A stretch of DNA of 64,000 bases from Salimicrobium flavidum (GCF_900156645.1 NZ_FTOC01000008.1:62001-126000), one strand, 5' to 3'; numbered from the stretch's first letter, positions 26,430-37,254 are shown. The notes: generated from the sequence alone by a model not told the origin. Made by a program: numbers and translations.

Positions 26430-26582
26430 AGAAAAGCGGAAGCGTCCGCTAAGAAGTGTTGGCGTAAGCCGGCACCCCCGGCCTTCGGGTGTACTTTCCC
26501 GGAAGAGAGGGTGCGGCTTAGGACATGAACTTCTGGACGCTACAGCTAGCCATAAAGAAAAGCGGAAGCGTCCGCTAAGAAG
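26426..26582 (+). repeat. Interspersed repeat, family A, copy 2
   Basis: A 31-bp perfect direct repeat (26426-26456 and 26552-26582; core AAGAAAAGCGGAAGCGTCC) frames a 95-bp unit. Arms AGCGTCC and GGACGCT can pair across the unit. The first repeat contains the serA stop codon. Copy 1 at the left window edge has the same plan on an SDR stop codon. A degenerate partial copy lies at 37255-37295. Confidence 0.75.
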
Positions 26583-26590
26583 CTTTTTAC

Positions 26591-26627
26591 CCTCCAGACT
26601 ATGTACGATGGGTCTGGAGGTTTTTTT
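26591..26627 (+). terminator. serA terminator, displaced by a repeat
   Basis: CCTCCAGACT and GGTCTGGAGG form a 10-bp stem with one mismatch, followed by seven T. It lies 160 bases after serA, behind repeat family A. Confidence 0.8.
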
Positions 26628-26807
26628 GTATTCTGGTTTTGCGGTGTTCACGGAAACCATTCGCTCCTGAGCACGTCATAAAATAAACTTATGAGGTGCT
26701 CAGAAGCCGTTTCATAGACCTGAACACCACAAAAATTGAAGTAATGAGGTGCTCAAGACCCTGGACCAGCACCTGAACTCAGCAAAAACAAAATTTAAGG
26801 CTACCCT

Positions 26808-26978
26808 GAAAATAAATATTCAGGCGGACGCTTATCCAGAGGCAATGCTTCAGCTACCCGAGTTCCCGTCGGAGTCGCCGCCTTTATCTATATCCACCTT
26901 ATTAAGCTTGAATCATAACAGAGCCCGAAAATTTTCATGTATCCTGGTGCAAATATCTTTGCATGAACGTCTCTGTTA
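26808..26978 (-). repeat. GGCGACTCC-core element, copy at 26.9 kb
   Basis: The reverse complement of the element at 14341-14531, with about 20 bases of the core deleted. The terminal 64-bp block lies between TAACAGA (26916) and TCTGTTA (26972). The 26628-26807 stretch before it holds short repeated phrases (GAGGTGCTCA) but no gene. Confidence 0.75.
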
Positions 26979-27073
26979 TCTATCATTCTTGGTTTATTTT
27001 CATCTCTACGGGTGGGAGCTTGCCGGGGGTGTCTCCACCCTTCGTTCTAAAATCAACAACAAGCTTTAACAGA
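26972..27073. repeat. TCTGTTA/TAACAGA element, internally deleted copy
   Basis: Both inverted ends are intact (TCTGTTA at 26972, TAACAGA at 27067). About 70 internal bases between GGGTGGGAGCTTGCC and GGGTGTCTCCACCC are lost compared with the other copies, leaving one short hairpin. Confidence 0.75.
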
Positions 27074-27088
27074 CCCGAATCCAAAGAT

Positions 27089-27126
27089 CAAAAAACCGCT
27101 CCTGCTTAGGCAGAGAGCGGTTTTCT
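27089..27126 (-). terminator. Terminator of the histidinol-phosphatase gene
   Basis: AAAACCGCTC and GAGCGGTTTT pair around a 13-base loop just behind the hisJ stop; the minus-strand reading ends in a T-run. Confidence 0.75.
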
Positions 27127-27135
27127 ATCATAATA

Positions 27136-27951
27136 TTACGTAAGCGGATGCGCTTCTTTTTTACGTTTGGTGAAGGTGTGCACTTCATCATAGCCGATCG
27201 ACTTCGCGAACTCGACGGCTTCATCGTACCGATAGCCGAGATGCTCCGGTTTGTGGGCGTCCGAGCAGAGAGTGATTCCGACACCGTATTCTTTGCACGT
27301 TTTCAGGAAATCGGGTTCCGGATAGATTTTGCCCGTCGGTTTACGCAGGCCGGCTGTACTGATCTCGATCAGGGTGCCGGTCTTCGCCAGAGCTTTGGCT
27401 GCCCGTTCATACTGACGCTGTAAAAACTCCTTATCCTCCGGCTCGTAGCCGAAGACTTTGATGACATCGATATGGCCGACGAAATCGAAAAGTCCGGACT
27501 CGGCAAGCGTAACCACACGGTCGAAATACTGCTCATATACTTCATAGATGTCGCGCTTTTCATACTCTTCCCGGTAAATGGCCAGATCGATGCCCCACTC
27601 GTCGATCCAGTGGATGGAGCCGATGACGTAATCGAAAGGCTGCTCTTTGATGAACGTTTCCATTTCTTTTTCTTTCCCTGGCATGTAGTCCATTTCGATC
27701 CCCATTTTCACGTTCAGGTTTTCTTTTTCCGCCTCATCGAACAGGGCCTGATATTCGCTGAAATCAAGCGTTCTTCTGTTTTCCACCCATGGGTTGGAAA
27801 GAATCGGCCGTGTTTCCTGAAAAAAATAGGCGTGCTCGGAAATGCCGAGGTCTCCGATCCCTTCCTGTTTCGCTTTTTGAACGTATTCCTTCAGGTACTC
27901 CGTCGATAGCTGCCCGGTCTCTGCCATATGTACGTGGTAATCGGTACGCAT
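27136..27951 (-). CDS. hisJ: Histidinol-phosphatase, PHP family
   Basis: A 271-residue PHP-fold phosphatase of the HisJ type, which removes phosphate from L-histidinol phosphate in histidine synthesis. Metal-binding motifs are DYHVHMAET (His6, His8), ISEHAYF, GIEMDYM, the IGSIHWID segment and LCSDAHKPE. The gene stands alone, not in a his operon; hisJ is also separate in B. subtilis. AAGGAGGAAACG precedes the ATG. A related PHP phosphoesterase is the alternative. Confidence 0.85.
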   Translation of the reverse strand: MRTDYHVHMAETGQLSTEYLKEYVQKAKQEGIGDLGISEHAYFFQETRPILSNPWVENRRTLDFSEYQALFDEAEKENLNVKMGIEMDYMPGKEKEMETFIKEQPFDYVIGSIHWIDEWGIDLAIYREEYEKRDIYEVYEQYFDRVVTLAESGLFDFVGHIDVIKVFGYEPEDKEFLQRQYERAAKALAKTGTLIEISTAGLRKPTGKIYPEPDFLKTCKEYGVGITLCSDAHKPEHLGYRYDEAVEFAKSIGYDEVHTFTKRKKEAHPLT

Positions 27952-28103
27952 ACGTTTCCTCCTTTATGGTTGCTCATGATTAAAAATTATCATAACAGTA
28001 TTGAAGAGGAGAGGCAAAACGATAATTTTTCATTCGAGCCTCGTACCGTTGTTCTGTGTTAGAATAGGAAGGGTTATTCATGGAGAAAAAGTGGGGTTAC
28101 GAA

Positions 28104-29051
28104 ATGAAAAATACGAAACAAATTACTGAAGGGGCATTACTGACGGGAATATACTTAGTGATGCTTCTTGTTATTCTGTTTTTACCGATCCCGATTCTCG
28201 GGACGTTCTTAATGTTCGCATTACCGATTCCGTTCGTCATCTATAGCTATCATTTCGGATTTCAATCCGGGTTCATCATGTTGTTCGGAGCGACGGTGCT
28301 CGCTTCGATTATAGCGACGGTCTTTTCGTTTCCGGTTACGCTGCTTACGGGTATCGGAGGCGTGTGTCTCGGTGGGGCTATGCACAAAAAACGGGACGCT
28401 TACGAAACGTGGGTCATCGGCTCTCTCGGCTTCATAGGCGGACTTGTAGCCGTATACGTTTTGACACAGGCGCTGTTCGGCATGAACTGGATGGAACAGA
28501 TCCAGGTAGCTATTGACGAATCGATCAATATGACGGAAAACATGCTGGGCTCCGTCGGCGGCGAGGACACAGAAGCGACGATCCAGATGCTCCGGGAACA
28601 GATGGAGAGTCTTCCGGATTATTTACCGAGCATTCTCGCAGCCACCGGGATTGTGATGGCTCTCATCAGTCAGTGGCTCAGCTATAAGCTGTTGAACCGT
28701 CTCGAAAAAGCCGGGCTCTTTTTCCCGCCGGTCCGTGAAATGAGATTGCCGACATCGATTTTGTGGTATTATTTCATTGCTCTGGTAATGAATCTCATAT
28801 TTATGGACCAGGAAGGAATATGGTATATTGCGACCATCAACGTTTTTACACTGACAGGGATGCTGCTTATTCTGCAGGGTTTCTCCTTCATCTTTTTTTA
28901 CAGTCAGAGAAAACAGTGGTCGAAAGCGGTGCCGGTTCTGGCAATCATTTTGTCGGTGCTTCTGCCGCAGATCTTCCTTTATCTTGTACGAATCTTAGGT
29001 ATAATTGATATAGGTTTCCCGCTCAGGGACAAAGTGAAAGAAAAGAAATAG
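28104..29051 (+). CDS. yybS: YybS-family membrane protein (DUF2232)
   Basis: A 315-residue integral membrane protein with about eight hydrophobic segments; the family DUF2232 resembles the S component of ECF transporters but has no known substrate. It opens with MKNTKQITEGALLTGIYLVM. I prefer the ATG at 28104, with GTGGGG upstream; an ATG at 28080 would add eight residues. It heads the yybS-gdpP-rplI-helicase gene string, as in other Bacillales. Confidence 0.85.
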   Translation: MKNTKQITEGALLTGIYLVMLLVILFLPIPILGTFLMFALPIPFVIYSYHFGFQSGFIMLFGATVLASIIATVFSFPVTLLTGIGGVCLGGAMHKKRDAYETWVIGSLGFIGGLVAVYVLTQALFGMNWMEQIQVAIDESINMTENMLGSVGGEDTEATIQMLREQMESLPDYLPSILAATGIVMALISQWLSYKLLNRLEKAGLFFPPVREMRLPTSILWYYFIALVMNLIFMDQEGIWYIATINVFTLTGMLLILQGFSFIFFYSQRKQWSKAVPVLAIILSVLLPQIFLYLVRILGIIDIGFPLRDKVKEKK

Positions 29052-29081
29052 CTCGGAGATTCTGATTAGGAGCTGAAGCGA

Positions 29082-31055
29082 ATGGCAAATGTAAAGAAAA
29101 CATCAGCGATGAGCGGGCATTTGTGGGTCATCTATATGCTGTCCGTGATTCTGCTGGGTTTCATCTGGTATTACCAGTGGATGTTCGGTCTTGTGATGAC
29201 CTTGCTACTTATCGGTTCGATTTTTTATAGTATCCGTACGGAAAAACAGGTAATCAATGATACGGAAGAATATATATCCACGCTTTCTTATCGGGTGAAA
29301 AAAGTCGGGGAGGAAGCTCTTCTTGAAATGCCGATCGGTATCATCCTCTACAGTGAGGATTATAAGATCGAATGGGCGAACCCTTATATGAACAGGTTCG
29401 TGGATGAGAATTCGGTAGTAGGTTCTTCCCTCAACGAATTATCGGAGAAGCTGATCCCGAACATCAAAGAGAATAAAGAGGAAGCCTGGGTCGAACTCGA
29501 CGGAAGACGTATGCAGACGATCATGAAGCAGGAGGACCGTCTCCTATACATGTTCGACCGGACGAAACAGACGGAAATCGAGTCGCGTTATCAAAATGAA
29601 CAGAGCGTGCTTGCTGTGATTTTTCTCGACAACTATGAGGAGATCACTCAGGGGATGGACGATACGTCGAAAAGTCATATCAACTCCCAGGTGACTTCGA
29701 TTTTGAATAAATGGGCGGAACAGCACGGCGTTTACCTGAAGCGCATATCCCAGGAGCGTTTTATCGCTGTCATGACGAAAGAAATTTTGTCAGGGCTTGA
29801 GAAAACGAAATTTGAAATCCTTGATGAAGTCCGCGAACTTATCACCGATCAGAATATGCCGCTTACGTTAAGTATCGGTGTCGGTGTCGGGCCGATCACG
29901 CTTCCGGAAATGGGAGCGATAGCCCAGTCGAGCCTCGACCTCGCGCTCGGCCGCGGGGGAGATCAGGTTGCCATCAAGGATGAAACCGGCAAGGTCCGCT
30001 TCTACGGCGGTAAGACGAATCCGATGGAAAAACGGACCCGGGTGCGGGCCCGCGTTATTTCCCATGCGATGAAGGATCTCGTTCAGGGCAGCGAAAAAGT
30101 CCTCGTTATGGGACACAAAGCACCGGACATGGATTCGGTCGGAGCGGCGATCGGAATTTTGAAAATCGCTCAAGCCAATCAGAAACAGGGGGCGATTGTA
30201 CTCGACCCCAATGACGTCGACACAGGCGTGCAGCGGATGGTGGAAGAAATCAAAAAAGATGAAGATCTTTGGGATTATTTCGTCTCTCCGGAGGACGCGA
30301 TGGAAATGGTGACGAACGATACCCTCCTCGTCGTCGTGGATACGCATAAACCGAAGCTCGTCGCAGAGGAGAAACTTCTCAACAAGACGGAACACGTCGT
30401 CGTCATCGACCACCACAGACGCGCTGAGGACTTCATTGCATCTCCGACACTTGTGTATATGGAGCCTTACGCGTCCTCGACAGCAGAGCTCGTGACGGAG
30501 CTTCTGGAGTACCAGCCGAAGAAATTGAAACTGTCGATGCTCGAAGCGACCTCCCTGCTTGCAGGAATCATCGTGGATACGAAAAGTTTCACCCTTCGTA
30601 CAGGCTCGCGGACATTTGATGCCGCTTCTTACCTGAGAGGGAAAGGGGCCGATACGGTGCTCGTGCAGAAGTTCCTGAAAGAGGATCTCGATATTTACCT
30701 GCGCCGGAGCCGTCTGATTGAACGTTCGGATATCTATCGTGACGGGGTCGCTATTTCGACCGCGGACAAAGGGGATATCTTCGGCCCCGTCGTCATCGCT
30801 CAGGCAGCGGATACGCTACTTACGATGAGCGGCATCGAAGCATCTTTCGTCATTTCAGACCGTAAAGATGGTCGTGTCGGTATCAGTGCCCGTTCCCTCG
30901 GAGATATCAACGTCCAGGTCATTATGGAACAGATGAACGGCGGCGGACACCTTACGAACGCTGCAACTCAGCTTGAAGACACAACGATTGAAGATGCGAA
31001 AGCTTTATTGCAAGATATAATCGACGAGTATTTTGAAGGGGGAGAAGAAGAATGA
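29082..31055 (+). CDS. gdpP: Cyclic-di-AMP phosphodiesterase GdpP
   Basis: A 657-residue membrane enzyme hydrolysing c-di-AMP, the second messenger that controls potassium and osmolyte balance. Two N-terminal membrane helices (about 15-60) precede a PAS-like domain and a degenerate GGDEF domain (IGVGVGP near residue 268). The DHH domain follows with [16 protein letters not shown] and [11 protein letters not shown], and the DHHA1 domain ends in [10 protein letters not shown]. The length is typical. Its stop overlaps the rplI start (ATGA). Confidence 0.95.
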   Translation: MANVKKTSAMSGHLWVIYMLSVILLGFIWYYQWMFGLVMTLLLIGSIFYSIRTEKQVINDTEEYISTLSYRVKKVGEEALLEMPIGIILYSEDYKIEWANPYMNRFVDENSVVGSSLNELSEKLIPNIKENKEEAWVELDGRRMQTIMKQEDRLLYMFDRTKQTEIESRYQNEQSVLAVIFLDNYEEITQGMDDTSKSHINSQVTSILNKWAEQHGVYLKRISQERFIAVMTKEILSGLEKTKFEILDEVRELITDQNMPLTLSIGVGVGPITLPEMGAIAQSSLDLALGRGGDQVAIKDETGKVRFYGGKTNPMEKRTRVRARVISHAMKDLVQGSEKVLVMGHKAPDMDSVGAAIGILKIAQANQKQGAIVLDPNDVDTGVQRMVEEIKKDEDLWDYFVSPEDAMEMVTNDTLLVVVDTHKPKLVAEEKLLNKTEHVVVIDHHRRAEDFIASPTLVYMEPYASSTAELVTELLEYQPKKLKLSMLEATSLLAGIIVDTKSFTLRTGSRTFDAASYLRGKGADTVLVQKFLKEDLDIYLRRSRLIERSDIYRDGVAISTADKGDIFGPVVIAQAADTLLTMSGIEASFVISDRKDGRVGISARSLGDINVQVIMEQMNGGGHLTNAATQLEDTTIEDAKALLQDIIDEYFEGGEEE

Positions 31056-31498
31056 AAGTAATATTCAACCAGGACGTTAAAGGTAAAGGGAAAAAAGGGG
31101 AAATCAAAAATGTTTCCGATGGATACGCTCGTAACTATCTTCTGAAGCATAACCTGGCAGTCGAGGCTACCAAGGCGAACCTGGACGCTCAGAAAGCCAA
31201 GGATAAAAAAGAGGAGAACCTGGCTCAACAGGAAATCGATGATGCGAAGAAACTGAAGGAAGACCTGAAGGATATCGAAGTGAAACTTTCGGCGAAATCC
31301 GGAGGCAGCGGCCGTCTCTTCGGTTCCATTACGAATAAGCAGATTTCCGAACAGCTGAAAAAGGATCATGACATCTCCATCGATAAACGTAAAATCGACA
31401 TGGATGATCCGATCCGCACCCTCGGCTACTCGGAAGTACCTGTGAAGCTCCATCCGGACGTGACCGGTACGATCCGCGTACACGTAGCGGAGAAGTAG
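31052..31498 (+). CDS. rplI: 50S ribosomal protein L9
   Basis: A 148-residue L9. The N domain [19 protein letters not shown] with [13 protein letters not shown] is joined by a long charged helix to a C domain ([13 protein letters not shown]). It starts inside the gdpP stop, so translation is coupled. A GGGGGAGAAG in gdpP serves as RBS. Confidence 0.97.
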   Translation: MKVIFNQDVKGKGKKGEIKNVSDGYARNYLLKHNLAVEATKANLDAQKAKDKKEENLAQQEIDDAKKLKEDLKDIEVKLSAKSGGSGRLFGSITNKQISEQLKKDHDISIDKRKIDMDDPIRTLGYSEVPVKLHPDVTGTIRVHVAEK

Positions 31499-31525
31499 GA
31501 TCAATGACCAGAGGAGGCAAAGCTT

Positions 31526-32887
31526 GTGAATGAATTTTTTCAGGACCGTACGCCGCCTCACAATATAGAAGCGGAACAGGCGGTGCTTGGTGCCGTTTTC
31601 CTGGAGCCTTCAGCCATGACGACTGCAGCTGAACATCTGCTTCCTGAAGATTTTTATCGCGCCAGTCACCAGCGGATTTTCGAGGTGATGCTCGGGCTTT
31701 CCGATCGCGGGGAACCGATCGATCTCGTCACAGTGACGACCGCCCTCTCCAATCATCGAACCCTGGAGGAAGTAGGCGGCGTCACTTATTTGAGTGACAT
31801 TGCGAACTCCGTCCCTACCGCTGCGAATATCAGTTACTATACGGATATCGTAAGTGAGAAATCGACGCTTCGCCAGCTGATCCGCACAGCGACAGAAATC
31901 GTAACGAACGGTTATGCGGAAGAAGACGATATCGAAGACGTACTGAACCAGGCCGAAAAGGAGATTCTCGACGTATCCCAGCGTAAGAACTCCCAGGCCT
32001 TCAAAAACATCAAAGATGTCCTTATCGACGTCTATGACAATATCGAAGAGCTGCACCAGAGTGACGGCAACATCACCGGTATCCCGACCGGATACAGAGA
32101 TCTCGACACGATCACATCCGGCTTCCAGCGGAACGATCTCATCATCATCGCTGCCCGTCCCTCGATGGGGAAAACGGCGTTCGCTTTGAACATTGCACAG
32201 AACGTCGCCGGTCAGACAGGCGAGAATGTGGCTATCTTCAGTCTGGAGATGGGAGCAGACCAGCTTGTCTCCCGTATGCTTTGCGCGGAAGGAAACATCG
32301 ATGCACAGCGTTTGCGTACCGGTAAAATGGAGGCGGACGACTGGAATAAGCTGACGATGGCAATGGGAAGTCTTTCGAACGCAGGCATTTATATCGACGA
32401 TACTCCTGGCGTACGCGTTAACGAAATCCGCTCGAAGTGCCGTCGCCTCAAACAGGAACAAGGGATCGGCATGATTCTCATCGACTATCTGCAGCTGATC
32501 CAGGGGAGTGGGAACTCCAGGGAGAACCGTCAGCAGGAAGTATCGGAAATCTCCCGTTCCCTGAAAGGACTTGCGCGTGAGCTGAACGTGCCGCTTATCG
32601 CCTTGTCCCAGCTTTCCCGTGGGGTCGAATCCCGTCAGGACAAGCGTCCGATGATGTCCGACCTGAGGGAGTCCGGTTCGATTGAGCAGGATGCCGATAT
32701 CGTCGGCTTTTTATACCGGGACGATTATTACGATCAGGAATCAGAGAATCAGAACATCATTGAAATCATCATAGCGAAACAGCGTAACGGGCCGGTAGGA
32801 AATGTCGAGCTTGCATTCGTCAAAGAATACAACAAGTTCGTCGACCTCGATCACCGTTATAGCGATTCGGATATCCCCCCTGCCTAG
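31526..32887 (+). CDS. dnaC: Replicative DNA helicase (DnaB type)
   Basis: A 453-residue hexameric helicase of the replisome (called DnaC in Bacillus). The N-terminal domain includes PPHNIEAEQAVLGA; the RecA-like domain shows ARPSMGKTAF (Walker A near residue 211), FSLEMG, MILIDYLQLI and the arginine-finger loop. It begins with a GTG at 31526 behind GAGGAGG. The TAG stop lies in the loop of its own terminator, a very compact ending. Confidence 0.96.
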   Translation: MNEFFQDRTPPHNIEAEQAVLGAVFLEPSAMTTAAEHLLPEDFYRASHQRIFEVMLGLSDRGEPIDLVTVTTALSNHRTLEEVGGVTYLSDIANSVPTAANISYYTDIVSEKSTLRQLIRTATEIVTNGYAEEDDIEDVLNQAEKEILDVSQRKNSQAFKNIKDVLIDVYDNIEELHQSDGNITGIPTGYRDLDTITSGFQRNDLIIIAARPSMGKTAFALNIAQNVAGQTGENVAIFSLEMGADQLVSRMLCAEGNIDAQRLRTGKMEADDWNKLTMAMGSLSNAGIYIDDTPGVRVNEIRSKCRRLKQEQGIGMILIDYLQLIQGSGNSRENRQQEVSEISRSLKGLARELNVPLIALSQLSRGVESRQDKRPMMSDLRESGSIEQDADIVGFLYRDDYYDQESENQNIIEIIIAKQRNGPVGNVELAFVKEYNKFVDLDHRYSDSDIPPA

Positions 32888-32904
32888 TGTGGCAGGGGTT
32901 TTTT
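32875..32904 (+). terminator. Terminator overlapping the helicase stop codon
   Basis: CCCCTGCC and GGCAGGGG surround TAGTGT, and six T follow. The stop codon is inside the loop. Confidence 0.9.
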
Positions 32905-32930
32905 GTATGGGAAGCAGTCGATATGAGTTT

Positions 32931-32968
32931 TAACGAATATTAAACATGTTTTATTTAATAATGTTCGG
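32931..32968. promoter_or_regulatory. Predicted PurBox pair before purA
   Basis: AACGAATATT (32932) and AATGTTCGG (32960) are inverted half-sites whose CGAA and TTCG cores are 26 bases apart, close to the arrangement of the paired PurBoxes bound by Bacillus PurR. They lie directly upstream of the purA promoter, so repression by PurR is likely. The first box deviates at two positions. Confidence 0.65.
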
Positions 32969-32974
32969 TTTTTG

Positions 32975-33003
32975 TTGACGATGGCAGAAATAATTGATAA
33001 ACT
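32975..33003 (+). promoter_or_regulatory. Candidate sigma-A promoter of purA
   Basis: TTGACG and TAAACT separated by exactly 17 bases, 30 bases before the purA start codon. Confidence 0.65.
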
Positions 33004-33005
33004 GA

Positions 33006-34325
<1,320 letters not shown>

Positions 34326-34356
34326 AATGCGCGTCTCGGCAGTTCTATAACTATAC

Positions 34357-34390
34357 GAAGAGACCTTTTGTTGCTGCAGAAGGTCTCTTC
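34357..34390 (+). terminator. Terminator of purA
   Basis: GAAGAGACCTT and AAGGTCTCTTC form a perfect 11-bp stem with a 12-base loop, followed by CTTTAT. Confidence 0.75.
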
Positions 34391-34404
34391 CTTTATCTTT
34401 AAGA

Positions 34405-34574
34405 TCTGTTATCTTTCCTAAATGATTTTTATCTCTACGGGTGGAAGCTTGTCGCGGGTATGAGGGCGGGATTCCGGAATCTTTCTACGTTCGATTCCGG
34501 TGCTTTCCCCGATCATGTTTCCCTTGCAGACGTCTCCACCCTTCGTGCTGAAATCAACACCAAGCTTTAACAGA
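34405..34574. repeat. TCTGTTA/TAACAGA element, copy at 34.5 kb
   Basis: A full-length copy with both inverted ends (TCTGTTA at 34405, TAACAGA at 34568) and the shared phrases TTTTATCTCTACGGGTGG and TTTAACAGAG. It lies between the purA terminator and the LOG gene. An ORF starting at 34500 inside it is only a spurious upstream extension of the LOG frame. Confidence 0.78.
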
Positions 34575-34655
34575 GTCTTATCTTTTAGGAAAAATCAGTA
34601 TTTCAGTTGGATTCCTGAAGGTTTTCTGCATATAATTCATAAAGAAGGGGTGGAA

Positions 34656-35201
34656 ATGATGAGAGTATGTATTTTTGCCGGATCACGGAAAGGGACGGAT
34701 CCTGTTTACGAAGAAAAGGCCAAAGAACTCGGTCAAATACTGGCCGAACAAGGGATATCGATTGTTTACGGAGGATCGAACGGAGGTCTTATGGGAGCGA
34801 TTGCGGACGGCGCACTTGAAAAAGACGGGGAAGTGATCGGAGTCATGCCGCGTCAGCTTGAAGGTATTGAAATTTCCCATTCAAGATTGAGCCGGCTCAT
34901 TCAGGTGGAAACGATGCACGAACGGAAAGCGAAAATGGCTGAACTCGCCGATGGCTATATAGCGCTGCCCGGAGGGTTTGGAACGATCGAGGAGCTGACA
35001 GAAACCATCACCTGGGCTCAGATAGGCATCCACCGCAAGCCGATCGGTCTGTTGAATGCCGCCGGTTACTATTCTCCGTTTATGACGATGGTCGATCACG
35101 CTATTGAAGCAGGTTTCGTAGATCCTGTGCAACGGACGCTTCTGAAGCTTGAGGAGGAGCCGCGACATCTGGTGGAAGCTTTGTGGAAGGCGAAACAATA
35201 A
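34656..35201 (+). CDS. LOG-family nucleotide phosphoribohydrolase
   Basis: A 181-residue Lonely-guy family protein, which cleaves the N-glycosidic bond of nucleoside 5'-monophosphates (cytokinin riboside monophosphates in plants; AMP-like substrates in bacteria). The hallmarks are VYGGSNGGLMG and PGGFGTIEELTE, the latter holding the catalytic Glu/Arg region. I start it at the ATG of 34656 (AAGGGGTGG upstream) rather than at the longer frame. Bacillus YvdD is the nearest known type. Confidence 0.88.
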   Translation: MMRVCIFAGSRKGTDPVYEEKAKELGQILAEQGISIVYGGSNGGLMGAIADGALEKDGEVIGVMPRQLEGIEISHSRLSRLIQVETMHERKAKMAELADGYIALPGGFGTIEELTETITWAQIGIHRKPIGLLNAAGYYSPFMTMVDHAIEAGFVDPVQRTLLKLEEEPRHLVEALWKAKQ

Positions 35202-35222
35202 TGATTTCTTTTAGTGAACATA

Positions 35223-35251
35223 TTGCTTGCAGCGGTAGGCTATGGTAAGAT
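35223..35251 (+). promoter_or_regulatory. Candidate promoter of the two tRNA genes
   Basis: TTGCTT and TAAGAT with a 17-base gap lie 20 bases before tRNA-Asp. Confidence 0.55.
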
Positions 35252-35270
35252 AGGTTTCGTTGCAGCAAAT

Positions 35271-35347
35271 GGTCCGGTAGTTCAGTTGGTTAGAATGCCT
35301 GCCTGTCACGCAGGAGGTCGCGGGTTCGAGTCCCGTCCGGACCGCCA
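35271..35347 (+). tRNA. tRNA-Asp (GTC)
   Basis: A 77-base cloverleaf with acceptor arms GGTCCGG and CCGGACC, discriminator G and an encoded CCA. The anticodon loop CTGTCAC gives GTC. The T arm GCGGGTTCGAGTCCCGT is standard. Confidence 0.96.
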
Positions 35348-35355
35348 TTACATAT

Positions 35356-35428
<73 letters not shown>

Positions 35429-35437
35429 CTCACACTA

Positions 35438-35469
35438 AACACTCTGATGATCATCAGGGTGTTTTTTTT
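35438..35469 (+). terminator. Terminator behind the tRNA pair
   Basis: AACACTCTGATGA and TCATCAGGGTGTT pair with one G-T, followed by seven T. Confidence 0.85.
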
Positions 35470-35475
35470 AATTTT

Positions 35476-35649
35476 GGCTCTGGTATCATTTGTTGTTGAT
35501 ATTCGTCTCTTCAGGTGGAAGCTTGCCGCGGGCATGGCGGAAACTTCCCGCATCTCCCTCTGGTCGTTCCGGGTGATTTTCCTTCCATGCTCATTCCGCA
35601 GGCGTTTCCACCTTCCGTTCCTATCATCAACAATAGGCTTTAACAGAGC
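35476..35649. repeat. TCTGTTA/TAACAGA element, copy at 35.5 kb
   Basis: Ends GGCTCTGGTA and TAACAGAGC are inverted. The inside has GGTGGAAGCTTGCCGCGGGC and CGCAGGCGTTTCCACC, the same palindromic plan as the other copies. The 150 bases up to the M23 gene show nothing but an AT-rich promoter region. Confidence 0.75.
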
Positions 35650-35826
35650 TTTAATTTTATAGTACTGAAGTAACTACAGCTGTTTCCCCTTTTTTACATC
35701 AGTTAAACAAAAGATTATAAGTTCATTACAATTTTCCTATCCTGTTTCTTTTCGCTATTTCGAATGATAAATTGAGTGAGGCTAAAAATTATGAAATCAA
35801 GATAGATGATACAGGGGGAAACGAGT

Positions 35827-37212
35827 GTGTATAGAAAGAGTTCAAAATGGATGAGGAAAGTGTCTCTCGTTGCGTTACTCGGCATAGGAGTGACAGCAGG
35901 GGCGACATATGTCGAAGGTAGTATGGCACCGGTCCATCACGTTTACGTGGATGGAGAGGAAGTCGGAACAGTCAGCAGCAGGGAAATCATTGAAGAATCA
36001 GTGGAGGACCGTCTTCAAAAAGCGGAGGACGCTTACGGAGTCGAGCCGCTGGTGGAAGAATCCATAACTTACGAATCAGAGCGTCTCATGAGTCCGGAAT
36101 ATGATAATAAAGGCACCAAAGAAACGGTTCAGGAAGAGATAACGGTGAGTACCGAAGCGACGGCTGTAACGTTTGATGGACATGCAGCCGGCTACGTTAG
36201 AGATGAGGCGAAGGCGGAAGAAGCCCTCACCCGTTATAAACAACAGTTTGCAGACGATGAGCTGCTCGAAGCTTTCGAAAATGGGACCGATCTCACTATA
36301 GATATCGGAGAAGGTAAGCTGACGCAGTTCGCACTGACGACGAAACCGGAGCAGGAGACTGAAATCGTTCATCCGCGGGAAGTCACAGGTGTGGATACGG
36401 TCGTTGAAAATCTGAATGAAGGTACGACAGAACTGAAAGCCCATGAGGTTACAGAGAACGACGATCTTGCTTCTCTTCTGGAAGATTACCAGATGAGTGA
36501 GGAGCGTTTCCGTGAATTGAACCCTGAAACAAGTGGCCTCGAAACCGGGCAGGCAATTCAGGTAGAAGAAGAAATCGATTATACGGACGTTTCAGTGAAC
36601 AAAGAAAAAATAGTTACGGAATCTATACCGTTTGATACCCATACCAAAAAAACGGATGAATTGCTTGTCGGCGAAACGAAAGTGAAACAGGAAGGGGAAG
36701 AAGGGCAGAAAAAAGTCCGTTATTCCTATGAGAAAGAAAAGCTGGATATCGTAAGTCAGGAAAAACTCAGCGAGGAAAACCTGCAAGACCCGAAGCCGAA
36801 AGTCATTCTTGAAGGAACGAAGACACCGTCTGTCGGTAGTGGTGAATTCACGTGGCCCGCGGTCGGAGGAACATTGACGAGCGGTCAGGGGGAACGATGG
36901 GGCTCCTTCCACGCAGGAATTGACATCGCGGGAGTCTCAGACCGCACCATCAAAGCAGCGGACCATGGAGTCGTCAAATCAGCAGGCACATCCGGGGCAT
37001 ATGGAAACAAAGTCGTCATCGACCACAGAAATGGATACGAAACGACTTACGCTCATCTGTCTTCGATCGGTGTCAGTGTCGGGGATAAGCTTAAAAAAGG
37101 CGATAAATTAGGCGATATGGGCACAACTGGACGTTCTACAGGCGTTCATCTTCATTTTGAAGTGCATAAGAACGGGGATTTGAAAAACCCGCTATCCTAC
37201 GTCAGCAATTGA
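35827..37212 (+). CDS. M23 peptidase with LysM and G5 domains
   Basis: A 461-residue exported cell-wall hydrolase. A membrane segment or uncleaved signal (VSLVALLGIGVTAGATYVEG) is near residues 11-30. A LysM-like segment (HEVTENDDLASLLEDYQM) lies near 205-250, a G5 domain (VTESIPFDTHTKKTDELLVG) near 260-330, and the M23 peptidase domain fills the C-terminus with HAGIDIA and HLHFEVH zinc motifs. All key ligands are present, so it is probably an active endopeptidase. I favour the GTG at 35827, seven bases behind AGGGGGA. It sits just before walRK, whose regulon includes cell-wall hydrolases. Confidence 0.88.
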   Translation: MYRKSSKWMRKVSLVALLGIGVTAGATYVEGSMAPVHHVYVDGEEVGTVSSREIIEESVEDRLQKAEDAYGVEPLVEESITYESERLMSPEYDNKGTKETVQEEITVSTEATAVTFDGHAAGYVRDEAKAEEALTRYKQQFADDELLEAFENGTDLTIDIGEGKLTQFALTTKPEQETEIVHPREVTGVDTVVENLNEGTTELKAHEVTENDDLASLLEDYQMSEERFRELNPETSGLETGQAIQVEEEIDYTDVSVNKEKIVTESIPFDTHTKKTDELLVGETKVKQEGEEGQKKVRYSYEKEKLDIVSQEKLSEENLQDPKPKVILEGTKTPSVGSGEFTWPAVGGTLTSGQGERWGSFHAGIDIAGVSDRTIKAADHGVVKSAGTSGAYGNKVVIDHRNGYETTYAHLSSIGVSVGDKLKKGDKLGDMGTTGRSTGVHLHFEVHKNGDLKNPLSYVSN

Positions 37213-37244
37213 GAGAGTGAGCGATAACGCTCCTCTCTTTTCTT
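37211..37244 (+). terminator. Terminator of the M23 peptidase gene
   Basis: GAGAGAGTGAGCG and CGCTCCTCTC pair around ATAA, followed by TTTTCTTTT; it overlaps the stop codon. Confidence 0.75.
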
Positions 37245-37254
37245 TTGGCTCTTC

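Noticed and set aside
31610-32461. 283-codon minus-strand frame
   Set aside because: Antisense to the replicative helicase gene, no family resemblance.
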